Shown piece after piece: positions 30,365 to 39,741 of a stretch of DNA of 64,000 nucleotides. Numbering within the stretch: the stretch's first letter is position 1; every line of letters starts with the position of its first letter. A model generated the notes under the pieces. The model was not told the DNA's origin. It searched no databases and saw only the letters and a program-made list of their open reading frames with translations. Position numbers and translations under genes: made by a program. This DNA comes from Casimicrobiaceae bacterium (lineage in GTDB: Bacteria > Pseudomonadota > Gammaproteobacteria > Burkholderiales > Casimicrobiaceae): contig JAPKHK010000003.1 in the NCBI GenBank assembly GCA_026646885.1, positions 186,001 through 250,000 on the forward strand, given 5' to 3'.

Positions 30365-31525
30365 CTAGGGGCGCTCTTGAATCGCCCGTACCGCCGTGAG
30401 TACCACCTCCAACTCGGGATGGCGCAAAAGGTAACCTTGGTTGCCGATGGCCGCGGAAAAGACATCGTTGATTCGCTCTTGATGCACGATGAGGTGCCCC
30501 CATGACCGCTGCACCTCATCGTGCGGCAGCCGATAGGCGATGTGATCCTTTCGTCCGGCGTAGGCGCAGAAGTAGCGGCGCGGCGGCGCCTGGCTGACGC
30601 TGCCGCCGCTCACCACGTTCACCCACTCTCGAAAGATGTCCATGTCGTTGGCGTAATTGAACATGTCAATCGACAAGCCGCCCGGCGGCCGCATGTTCAC
30701 TTCGAGGGCAACCAAAGAATCGTCGTCCAGGCGGAAGAATTCGAAGTGAAAGAAGCGCTCCCGCACCTCAAAGGCCCTCGCCACCGCTTGGCCCGCCTCG
30801 CGCAGATCCGCGGGAATTTCCCGAAGCATGTAGTAGTAGACGTCGGAATCTTCGTTGACGACATCCATGACGCTGCGGGAATATGCCAGCGAGCTGTCGA
30901 GCACCACCTCGCCCTGGGCATTGGCGAGCCCGTCATAGGTGACGATGCGCCCGGGAATGAACTCTTCGACGATGTAGTCTTCGGGAGGCTTGCTGGCCAG
31001 GTAGCTGACGATGTCGGCTTCGCCGGCAAGCTTGTAGGTCTTGGCCGCGCCCACCCCTACATCGGGCTTCGCCACCACAGGCAGACCGACTTCGGCGATG
31101 AAAGCAAGCAGTTCCGCGCCGTCTCGACACACCCGGCCGCGCGCCACCGCGATTCCGGCGTGCTCGAAGCATGCCTTCATCACCGATTTCCTTTTCACCC
31201 TATCCATGTCGCGCGGGCGCAGTCCGAGGATATTGAAGTCCTCGCGGAGCCTCGCCTCGGTTTCCAGCCAGTATTCGTTGAACGAATCGAGCAGGTCGAG
31301 TTTGCCGTGGCGATGAGTGAAATAGCCCAGAGCCCGCAGGAGTTCATCGTAGTTGCCAAGGCTTGCCACTCGGTAGTACTCGGTGAGTGCGGCGCGAAGT
31401 TCCGGCTTCAAGCTTTCATAAGGCGCATCGGCCAGACCCAGGACGGTGTGGCCTGCTTCCTTCGCCCCTGCCGAGAAGGGCGAGTAATTGGGGGGAAAAT
31501 GGGGGGAGAGCATCACGATGTTCAT
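30365..31525 (-). CDS. ATP-grasp domain protein (carboxylate-amine/thiol ligase-like)
   Basis: A 386-residue ATP-grasp enzyme. N-terminal preATP-grasp half begins MNIVMLSPHFPPNYSPFS. ATP-binding lysines and glycine-rich loop are in LPVVAKPDVGVGAAKTYKL near residue 155, and the metal-binding acidic/Asn set is in LVALEVNMRPPGGLSIDM near residue 290. Such enzymes activate a carboxylate as acyl phosphate and join it to an amine or thiol. The substrate is unknown. The linked downstream esterase suggests a two-enzyme ligation/hydrolysis unit, which is inference. Confidence 0.85.
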   Translation of the reverse strand: MNIVMLSPHFPPNYSPFSAGAKEAGHTVLGLADAPYESLKPELRAALTEYYRVASLGNYDELLRALGYFTHRHGKLDLLDSFNEYWLETEARLREDFNILGLRPRDMDRVKRKSVMKACFEHAGIAVARGRVCRDGAELLAFIAEVGLPVVAKPDVGVGAAKTYKLAGEADIVSYLASKPPEDYIVEEFIPGRIVTYDGLANAQGEVVLDSSLAYSRSVMDVVNEDSDVYYYMLREIPADLREAGQAVARAFEVRERFFHFEFFRLDDDSLVALEVNMRPPGGLSIDMFNYANDMDIFREWVNVVSGGSVSQAPPRRYFCAYAGRKDHIAYRLPHDEVQRSWGHLIVHQERINDVFSAAIGNQGYLLRHPELEVVLTAVRAIQERP

Positions 31526-31609
31526 GGCCTAGCTCCAAGGCAAAGCCGATCGCCGGATTTCATTCTGAACCTGCGGCGGCGCCTAAGCAAACTTCATCAT
31601 GCCACGCGC

Positions 31610-32611
31610 TTACTTCATGGTCGATTGTCTCGCCCGCAATTGCCCACAAGCGCCATCAATTTCCTGGCCTGCCGACTGCCGCAGTTTCGTGAGCACGCCG
31701 CGACGGTAGAGCGCCAGCGACAACTCTGCGGCACGCGCGGCACTGGGGCGCTCAAACCCGCCTGTGCCTTGGTTATAGGGAATGAAGTTCATCACCGCGT
31801 ACTTACCGCGCAGAAGATCGCCCAGAGCTTCGATTTCGTCGTCACCGTCGTTGATGCCCGCAAGCAGCGTCCATTGATATTGAATCGGGTAACCGGTGAG
31901 GCGCGCATAGGCTTCCGCGCGCTCGACGAGTTCGGCTGGATCGATACGCGGCGCCTTGGGCAAGAGCCGGCGGCGCAGATCGGCCTTGGTGGTATGGAGC
32001 GAAATCGCAAGCCCCGGTTTCACACGCGCCTCGGGCAAGCGCTCGAAAACGCGCCGATCGCCGACAGTGGAAAAGACCAGGTTCTTATGCGCGATGTCGC
32101 CGTAAGTGCCCAATACTTCGATGGCGCCCAGGACCTCTTCGAGATTGTGCGCAGGCTCACCCATGCCCATGAATACGACCTTGCGCACGTAGCGAAGACG
32201 CCGCGCAAGAACCACTTGCGCGACGATCTCGTCGGCACTGAGCTGGCGCAAAAGCCCGTTTGCACCGGTCACACAAAAGAGGCAGCCCACGGCGCAACCC
32301 ACTTGGGTGGATACACAAAGACCCCGCCGCGGCAGGAGAACACTTTCCACGCACTGCTCGTCCGCGAGGCGCAACAGCAAGCGTGCCGAGCCGTTTTCGT
32401 CGGCATGGCGGGAAACGAGGTGCGCCATGGCTTCAAGTTCTTCGCCAAGCTGCGGCATCGCTGCCAACAGCGCAGCAGGAAAAAAGCTCGCCGCCGCGCG
32501 CCGTCCGTGTGCCAGGGGCAAGCCGCGAGTCCAGTTGCGCAGGACCCGCGCGGCGTGCTCCTCGCGCGCACCGAGCGCACGCAAGCGTTGATCAAGCCTC
32601 AGCCTTTCCAT
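31610..32611 (-). CDS. RlmN/Cfr-family radical SAM RNA methyltransferase
   Basis: The product (333 residues) contains STQVGCAVGCLFCVTG near residue 110 with the CxxxCxxC that binds the [4Fe-4S] cluster. KVVFMGMGEPAHNLEEV follows, then LAISLHTTKADLRRRLLP and the C-terminal catalytic cysteine in GQEIDGACGQLR. These are the signatures of the RlmN/Cfr dual-specificity methyltransferases that methylate C2 or C8 of 23S rRNA A2503 (RlmN also some tRNAs). It is about 40-50 residues shorter than typical RlmN and not in the usual ndk/pilF/ispG context, so it may be a paralog. ATG at 32611. Confidence 0.88.
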   Translation of the reverse strand: MERLRLDQRLRALGAREEHAARVLRNWTRGLPLAHGRRAAASFFPAALLAAMPQLGEELEAMAHLVSRHADENGSARLLLRLADEQCVESVLLPRRGLCVSTQVGCAVGCLFCVTGANGLLRQLSADEIVAQVVLARRLRYVRKVVFMGMGEPAHNLEEVLGAIEVLGTYGDIAHKNLVFSTVGDRRVFERLPEARVKPGLAISLHTTKADLRRRLLPKAPRIDPAELVERAEAYARLTGYPIQYQWTLLAGINDGDDEIEALGDLLRGKYAVMNFIPYNQGTGGFERPSAARAAELSLALYRRGVLTKLRQSAGQEIDGACGQLRARQSTMK

Positions 32612-32696
32612 GGGGCGGCCACTGTAGCACTCTTGCCTCCATCGTGGAATGCCGGGAGAATGCGCCTCTTTGCGCTTCCGGGTCGATGGAATTGTC

Positions 32697-34754
32697 ATGA
32701 CTACACCGCGTTTGGCCGCCCTCGCTGCAGCCCTGTTCTCGTGTTTCCCGCTGCGCGCCGCAGCCGACGCTGGCTTGTGGACTTTCGACGCACCACCGCC
32801 TCCGGCGCTGATTGCGCGCTTTCAATTCAAGCCGACCCCTGCCTGGCTGGAACATCTGCAACTCGCCGCCGTCAGTTTTGGCGGTGGCTCGGCTTCTTTC
32901 GTGTCTTCTCGCGGATTGGTACTCACCAACCACCATGTGGGCAACTCCTGCATCCGCAAGCTTTCCAGCGAGAAGCGTGATCTGATCAAATCAGGCTACC
33001 ACGCCCGCAGCGAAGCGCAAGAACTGCCTTGCCCGGACACCGAGTTGCGGGTGCTGCACTCCACCAGCGAGGTCACCCGCGAGGTGTTGGCAAGCTTGAA
33101 GCCCGGCATGAGCGATGATGAGGCCAACAGGGCGCGCAAGACGGCAATCGCCGATATGGAGCGCCGCTGCATGGACCAAAGCCGCCTGCGCTGCGAAGTG
33201 ATATCGCTCTATCACGGCGCCGCCTATCACCTCTACCGTTCCTATGCCTGGAAGGACGTGCGGCTGGTCTTCGCGCCGGAAAAGGAGATTGCCTTCTTCG
33301 GCGGAGATCCGGACAACTTCGTTTTCCCGCGCTACGATCTCGATCTGGCGCTTTTCCGCGTGTATGAAAGCGGCAAGCCCGTCGCGCCGCCCAAGCATTT
33401 GAAATTTGCGCCCCTCGGCGTGAAAGAAGGTGACCTCGTTTTCGCCGCGGGACATCCCCACTCGACCGACCGGCTCTTTACGGTGGCGGAGCTGGAAGCG
33501 CAGCGCGACCTCGACTACCCACTGCGCATCGCCAGCGCCAAGCGGCAGCGCACCATGCTGCTGGCCTTTGGCGCAGCGTCCCCGGAAGCGGCGCGGCGCG
33601 CCGAACAAGTGCTTTTCGGCACCGAGAACTGGCTCAAAGCCATGCTCGGGGAATTCAAAACCCTGCGCGATCCGAGCTTCTTCTCAGGCAAACTGGAAGA
33701 GGAGAAACGCTTTCGCGATGAAGCGCGTCGCAGCGACCCCAAAGCCGATCCTTGGACTCGCATCGCCGCCGTTACCGCCAAGCGCCGCGCCAAGGCAGCG
33801 GAAACTTGGGCGGTGGATTACGGCTACCGCACGCTGTTTCGCGCCGCCGGAGAGATCGTGGAGATCGCCTACGAGAGCGCCTTGCCTGAAGGAGAGCGGC
33901 TCTCCGTCTACCGCGGCGCCGAATTGCCCCGCTTGAAGCAGCGCTTGGAGGCGGACTATCCGATTTACAAGGATCTCGAAACGGCCCGCATGGCCGAATA
34001 TTGGACCGAAGCCCGCGAACTTTTGGGGCCGGAACATCCCTTCATCACTGCGGTTCTGAAAGGCCGAACTCCAATGGCAGCCGCTCAGGCGCGCATACAA
34101 CCCAGCCGCCTCGACACTGCCGCCGAGCGCAAACGCTTGCTGGCCGGCGGCATCAAGGCCGTGGAAGCCTCAAGCGATCCGCTGATCGTGCTGGCGCGCG
34201 AAATCTACCCCTTGCGCCGAGCCCTCGCGCGCTACGCCGAAGTCGAAGTGGAAACTCCGGCCAAGCAAGCGGCCGAGGAACTGGGCCGCTTGCGCTTCGC
34301 GGTCTTCGGCCAAGATGTCCCCCCCGACGCCACCGGCACGCTGCGCCTGTCCTTCGGCACCGTGAAAGGCTACCAATCGGAGGGCGTGCTCACCCCCTGG
34401 AAAACCAATTTCGGCGGGCTCTTCGCGCGCCACGACGCCTTTGACGGCCAGCCACCCTACTCCCTGCCGGCAGTTTGGCTGGAAGCTCGCGGCAAACTCA
34501 AGCCGGACACGCCGTTCAACTTCGTCTCCACCGTGGACATCATCGGCGGCAACTCCGGCTCGCCGGTGGTGAACCGCAAGGGAGAATTGGTCGGGCTGAT
34601 ATTCGACGGCAACCTCGAAAGCCTGGGCAATCGTTTCGGCTATACCGAAACTACCGCGCGCTCGCTGGCCGTGGATGTGCGCGCGATCTTGGAAGCGCTG
34701 GAGGTCGTGTATGGCGCCAGCGCGCTGGTGAAGGAAATGCGGGGCGATCAATAG
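32697..34754 (+). CDS. S46-family dipeptidyl-peptidase (DPP7/DPP11-like)
   Basis: The 685-residue exported serine peptidase has a signal peptide (LAALAAALFSCFPLRAAA). It shows the chymotrypsin-fold His in RGLVLTNHHVGNSCI near residue 80 and the nucleophile Ser in IIGGNSGSPVVNRKGEL near 620, with FDGNLESLGNRF after it. S46 enzymes remove dipeptides from peptide N-termini in the periplasm; asaccharolytic bacteria use them for amino acid nutrition. The start at 32697 places the signal peptide at the N-terminus. Divergent from the RlmN-like gene, 85 bp apart. Confidence 0.94.
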   Translation: MTTPRLAALAAALFSCFPLRAAADAGLWTFDAPPPPALIARFQFKPTPAWLEHLQLAAVSFGGGSASFVSSRGLVLTNHHVGNSCIRKLSSEKRDLIKSGYHARSEAQELPCPDTELRVLHSTSEVTREVLASLKPGMSDDEANRARKTAIADMERRCMDQSRLRCEVISLYHGAAYHLYRSYAWKDVRLVFAPEKEIAFFGGDPDNFVFPRYDLDLALFRVYESGKPVAPPKHLKFAPLGVKEGDLVFAAGHPHSTDRLFTVAELEAQRDLDYPLRIASAKRQRTMLLAFGAASPEAARRAEQVLFGTENWLKAMLGEFKTLRDPSFFSGKLEEEKRFRDEARRSDPKADPWTRIAAVTAKRRAKAAETWAVDYGYRTLFRAAGEIVEIAYESALPEGERLSVYRGAELPRLKQRLEADYPIYKDLETARMAEYWTEARELLGPEHPFITAVLKGRTPMAAAQARIQPSRLDTAAERKRLLAGGIKAVEASSDPLIVLAREIYPLRRALARYAEVEVETPAKQAAEELGRLRFAVFGQDVPPDATGTLRLSFGTVKGYQSEGVLTPWKTNFGGLFARHDAFDGQPPYSLPAVWLEARGKLKPDTPFNFVSTVDIIGGNSGSPVVNRKGELVGLIFDGNLESLGNRFGYTETTARSLAVDVRAILEALEVVYGASALVKEMRGDQ

Positions 34755-34756
34755 CT

Positions 34757-34774
34757 GCGCTGGCGCGCCAGCGC
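34757..34774 (+). terminator. Perfect palindrome after the S46 peptidase gene (possible terminator hairpin)
   Basis: GCGCTGGCG and CGCCAGCGC form a perfect 18-bp palindrome starting 3 bp after the peptidase stop codon. It lacks a U-tract, so if it stops transcription it would need Rho or act as an RNA-stabilising end. The rest of 34775-34957 shows nothing gene-like. Confidence 0.35.
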
Positions 34775-34957
34775 CTGCATGGCGCGTTCGGCCAAGTTGT
34801 CAGCGGCTTTCATCATTCACGACGCACTAGCGCGCACAATAAGCCAGCCGTTGGCTCGTCCTGCAACGCTGCGCCCTGTTGCCTAATGCTTACTTCCTTC
34901 GGGTGCGACTGTACATAGTGCAGGAAAAGCGCAGGCGAAAGAGGGTCGCGGTGGGTC

Positions 34958-34986
34958 GGAATGCGCAGCGTACGACCGGGGAACAC
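34958..34986 (-). repeat. Decayed CRISPR repeat at the distal end of the array
   Basis: This 29-bp block keeps the last 10 bases of the plus-strand repeat exactly (CGGGGAACAC) and only 7 of the first 19. It lies exactly 32 bp before the first recognisable repeat at 35019, the normal spacer length. It is therefore the fossil of an older terminal unit rather than a chance match. Confidence 0.7.
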
Positions 34987-35018
34987 GACGCCGTGGCGGA
35001 GTTCGCCCAGCGATACGC

Positions 35019-37121
35019 CGGTTCATCCCGCGCGCGCGGGGAACACCGCTCAATTCCTGCACCGTCTTGTCCACATCGCGGTTCATCCCCGCGCGCGCGG
35101 GGAACACACAGTCATTTGCCCGGCCTGCCGGGGTCGCACCGGTTCATCCCCGCGCGCGCGGGGAACACCTCATGCGTAGTGTTGACCGACGGGTATACAC
35201 CGGTTCATCCCCGCGCGCGCGGGGAACACGTGAAAGCGCAGGCCGTAGTCGTCGAGCACGGCGGTTCATCCCCGCGCGCGCGGGGAACACGGCACACGAC
35301 CTAGCTAAGCCGCCTTGCGCGGCGGTTCATCCCCGCGCGCGCGGGGAACACTTTGCGGCCCTGGAGGCGTTGCGGCAGGCGGCCGGTTCATCCCCGCGCG
35401 CGCGGGGAACACAGGTCATGCACGGTTTTGAGCGACGCGCCGAACGGTTCATCCCCGCGCGCGCGGGGAACACGCGTGCGCGAGCGTGCATTCCGCTTGC
35501 TCAAACGGTTCATCCCCGCGCGCGCGGGGAACACGGTAACAGCCCCTTGGCAATGCCCTCGACCATCGGTTCATCCCCGCGCGCGCGGGGAACACACCGC
35601 CGCCGACTACCTCGCCGCCTACCACGGCGGTTCATCCCCGCGCGCGCGGGGAACACCTCGCCACCGGCCACGCCGATGTCGCGCTGCCCGGTTCATCCCC
35701 GCGCGCGCGGGGAACACCACAGTGTTAACCCAGCCGCCGCCCCGGAGTTCGGTTCATCCCCGCGCGCGCGGGGAACACCAACCTCACCGAACTCATCGGC
35801 GAGCTGGTGACGGTTCATCCCCGCGCGCGCGGGGAACACCTCTACGGCACCGGCATGCGCCTGCTCGAAGGCGGTTCATCCCCGCGCGCGCGGGGAACAC
35901 CCGTGAAAGAGGCCCAGGCCGCGCAAATCCGGCGGTTCATCCCCGCGCGCGCGGGGAACACCCTCGGCGCGATCTTGGCAACTCTGGCCCGATCGGTTCA
36001 TCCCCGCGCGCGCGGGGAACACTTCTCGATCAGTTCGCCGGTGTCGGCGCTGCGCGGTTCATCCCCGCGCGCGCGAGGAACACACGGTCGCGCAGCACGA
36101 CTACCTGGCATCCGCCGGTTCATCCCCGCGCGCGCGGGGAACACAGATGGGATAGAGGTTGTTTCCCCACCGGCACACGGTTCATCCCCGCGCGCGCGGG
36201 GAACACGAAATAGTCGTGCCCGAGGTGGTTCAACACATCGGTTCATCCCCGCGCGCGCGGGGAACACTTTTGGCTGCGCGGCGCGGTGATTAACCAGGGC
36301 GGTTCATCCCCGCGCGCGCGGGGAACACAGCACACCCTGTGCCGCGCCCGCAATGCTGGGCGGTTCATCCCCGCGCGCGCGGGGAACACTCGCTCAGCCG
36401 CTGCCCGGCCCAACGCATTGACGGTTCATCCCCGCGCGCGCGGGGAACACGCCTTCTCTTGCCACGAGCGCAGTTCCAGTAACGGTTCATCCCCGCGCGC
36501 GCGGGGAACACTGGGAAAGCCTTGTCAGCAGCGATGAGGGCCTCGGTTCATCCCCGCGCGCGCGGGGAACACACCAAATGAGCCACCAGCGTTCGAGTGG
36601 CCGCAGGTTCATCCCCGCGCGCGCGGGGAACACGTTCTGTTCCAACTCCGCCATCGCCTTTTGGGCGGTTCATCCCCGCGCGCGCGGGGAACACGAATCG
36701 TTTTTTCGTACCGCTGCGCGGGCAGACGGTTCATCCCCGCGCGCGCGGGGAACACGGTTCTGGAGTGAAGCTCTTCGGACTGCGACTCGGTTCATCCCCG
36801 CGCGCGCGGGGAACACCGGAGGCGGTGGCGGGCAAGGCGTGGGTGGCGGGGTTCATCCCCGCGCGCGCGGGGAACACCACGTAGAGGTCGCCGCAGAAAC
36901 CGCTGCCGGCGGTTCATCCCCGCGCGCGCGGGGAACACGGTGTTCCACAGGCGCACGTCGTCTACATGCGCGGTTCATCCCCGCGCGCGCGGGGAACACC
37001 TGCGCGGCCCGACATGGGACACGGTAAGCGGCGGTTCATCCCCGCGCGCGCGGGGAACACGCCTGCAAAACATCCGCAGGCATTTGCAGATGCGGTTCAT
37101 CCCCGCGCGCGCGGGGAACAC
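35019..37121 (-). CRISPR. Type I-E CRISPR array, 35 repeats, 34 spacers
   Basis: The 29-bp repeat reads CGGTTCATCC...GGGGAACAC on the plus strand. crRNA sense is the minus strand (GTGTTCCCCGCG...GATGAACCG), as in E. coli-type I-E repeats, and matches the direction of the cas genes. Thirty-four full-length repeats start at 35079 and then every 61 bp. A first unit at 35019 is 28 bp (one C lost from the CCCC run). All spacers are 32 bp except 36145-36177 (33 bp). The repeat at 36055 has one internal change (G to A at 36076). Repeats at 36605 and 36849 differ only at the first plus-strand base (A and G instead of C). Order shows the leader on the right, oldest units on the left. Confidence 0.99.
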
Positions 37122-37201
37122 ACTTCAAGGATACGCTTGATTGGAAGGGACATTTTCCCCCCTCCGCATTCTACCGATTACAAAGGCACACTTTCGAATT
37201 C
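37122..37201 (-). promoter_or_regulatory. CRISPR leader
   Basis: The 80 bp between cas2 and the youngest repeat is more AT-rich than its surroundings and should hold the array promoter and spacer-acquisition signals. On the minus strand TAGAAT is a possible -10. An AATCAA half-site of an IHF motif lies at 37137-37142, 16-21 bp from the first repeat, close to where IHF bends the E. coli leader during integration. The second half of the IHF consensus is poor, so that call is tentative. Confidence 0.7.
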
Positions 37202-38401
<1,200 letters not shown>

Positions 38402-38405
<4 letters not shown>

Positions 38406-38767
38406 GGTGCGGCGTGCAGGGGGCGCTGTCTTGTGCCTTCCGGCGATATGACGGTGAATCGACCGTCGAGCGCCGCCTCGCCAAGCGCAATCAATCCGCC
38501 GAAGACTTGGATCAGCGATTCTGGAGACGGCGGCGAGAAGCGAAGAAACACAATCCCGCGGGGCGGCGCAACGCCCTGGCGAAAGACAAGGTCGCCGTGA
38601 TCTCTATCGAAGGATAGGAGAAACCGCTGCTCGCGCCGAGCCAGCGCCAGCACTTCCATGTCGGATACACCCGCCGCAGACTCTCCAACCGCGAGCACAT
38701 CCTCGCCCCGATCACGCAGGTGCGAAATCAAGTAGGCAGGAATGTTCTCGTCGGCAAGCCAGCGCAT
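38402..38767 (-). CDS. DUF5615 PIN-like toxin embedded in the cas operon
   Basis: A 121-residue protein beginning MRWLADENIPAYLISHLRDR, the signature of DUF5615 PIN-like proteins. A second acidic site appears in FLLSFDRDHGDLVFRQG. These are predicted Mut7-C/PIN-type RNases paired with DUF433 antitoxins. The ATG at 38767 overlaps the antitoxin stop (TGATG) and the stop overlaps the cas1 start (GTGA). All pieces of the pair look intact. Activity has to be inferred from the family. Confidence 0.85.
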
Positions 38768-39003
38768 CACGCAGCATCAGGCAACACGAGATACTTCTCT
38801 TCCCCGATGAGGTCTTGCGCGAATGCAAATACTGCGCGCAGATCATCGTCCTCAAGTTGCGAGTAATTTTCGAGAATCTGCACTTCCGTCCATCCTGCCG
38901 CTTTCAGCCCGAGCAGAAACTCGACAGTCAGCCGCGTTCCCTTCACGCGAGGGCGTCCCCCGCAGATTTCGGGGTCGGTTTCGATATGATCTTTCCAGTC
39001 CAT
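38767..39003 (-). CDS. DUF433 antitoxin embedded in the cas operon
   Basis: The product (78 residues) carries the DUF433 signature ITxDPxICGGRPRVKGTR-like segment (ETDPEICGGRPRVKGTRLTV) followed by a helix-turn-helix (LKAAGWTEVQILENYSQL). DUF433 proteins are the usual partners of DUF5615 toxins and probably bind their own promoter. GGGAG lies 8 bp before the ATG. The gene sits between the cas6e end and cas1, where I-E loci normally have nothing. Confidence 0.86.
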   Translation of the reverse strand: MDWKDHIETDPEICGGRPRVKGTRLTVEFLLGLKAAGWTEVQILENYSQLEDDDLRAVFAFAQDLIGEEKYLVLPDAA

Positions 39004-39038
39004 TTCGGTGTCTCCCAGGAGGGTGTTACCCGCACAAT

Positions 39039-39116
39039 CTAACGCAGTCTGCGCAAGAGCAGCAAGCCGCAGCCGAAGGCTTTGGCGGGGCCGTTGCCGG
39101 GTTTGGCAGTAATCTC
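39039..39116 (-). pseudogene. Remnant of a second, divergent cas6e C-terminus
   Basis: Immediately after the cas6e stop codon, in a shifted frame, the minus strand encodes ITAKPGNGPAKAFGCGLLLL then RRLR and a TAG stop. This is the glycine-rich C-terminal motif of Cas6e (compare GIGPAKSMGCGLLSL in E. coli). The intact cas6e ends with its own version (GFGHGKALGLGLLSLARVS); 10 of 19 residues agree, but almost every codon differs. That points to two divergent alleles rather than a recent duplication. It has no start and cannot be expressed as a functional protein. Confidence 0.75.
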
Positions 39117-39117
39117 G

Positions 39118-39741
39118 TCACGAAACCCTTGCCAAGGACAGTAATCCCAACCCCAACGCCTTGCCATGCCCAAAACCATTGATCACACCTTGGCGCAAGC
39201 GGTCTGGGGCAAGTGCTTCGAGCACACCTTCGAACAGAGCCGAGTGAACGGTGATGCGGTTACCCGCGCGCCCCTGCCGCACTTGCAAGCGTTCGCTGGC
39301 ACCGCGCTCGCAGCCCAGCACAGCAAAGCCATGCTTGTCACCTTGACGGGCAAGCCACGCCAGTTGTTCCTCCTCGCGCGTCAATCCGTAGCGTTTCCCG
39401 GCGCGCGTAACCGTGGGGTTGACGAGCAGGCGGAAGCGGTAGCGGGCGCCAGCCTGAACAAGCATCTCCAGGTCAACGGGTTTATTGCCGAGCGTTTCAG
39501 TCGCGTAGCCTGCAAAGGGATCAAGTACGGACCAGTCCGCAAGTTGTTCGGATTGCACCAGTACCACACTCGAAGTCTGGTAATCAGCTCGGCGCTCCAG
39601 TCGCCACAGGAAGCGGGCGGGGGGTGTATACATATCGGGCGCAAATGCGCGGGCCAGGGTGCGGTGCATTTCGTAGGCATCGCTCAGATCGCGCCGCGCC
39701 TGCGGATGGCGTGGATCGAGCGTCAGTCTAGACAGATACAT
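39118..39741 (-). CDS. cas6e: CRISPR repeat endoribonuclease Cas6e
   Basis: Cas6e (207 residues) cuts the pre-crRNA at the repeat hairpin and stays bound in Cascade. Visible are MYLSRLTLDPRH at the N-terminus, the catalytic His in SDAYEMHRTLARAF near residue 26, and the C-terminal glycine-rich loop GFGHGKALGLGLLSL. The gene overlaps cas5e by 14 bp. Its C-terminus is followed directly by the remnant of another Cas6e tail. Confidence 0.95.
   Translation of the reverse strand: MYLSRLTLDPRHPQARRDLSDAYEMHRTLARAFAPDMYTPPARFLWRLERRADYQTSSVVLVQSEQLADWSVLDPFAGYATETLGNKPVDLEMLVQAGARYRFRLLVNPTVTRAGKRYGLTREEEQLAWLARQGDKHGFAVLGCERGASERLQVRQGRAGNRITVHSALFEGVLEALAPDRLRQGVINGFGHGKALGLGLLSLARVS

Noticed and set aside
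30521-32980. 819-codon plus-strand open frame
   Set aside because: It is antisense to the ATP-grasp and RlmN-like genes, which carry clear motifs; long antisense frames are common in GC-rich DNA.
39118-39120. Programmed frameshift joining cas6e to the second tail
   Set aside because: cas6e already has a complete glycine-rich C-terminus; a fusion would carry two, and no slippery sequence is seen at the stop.
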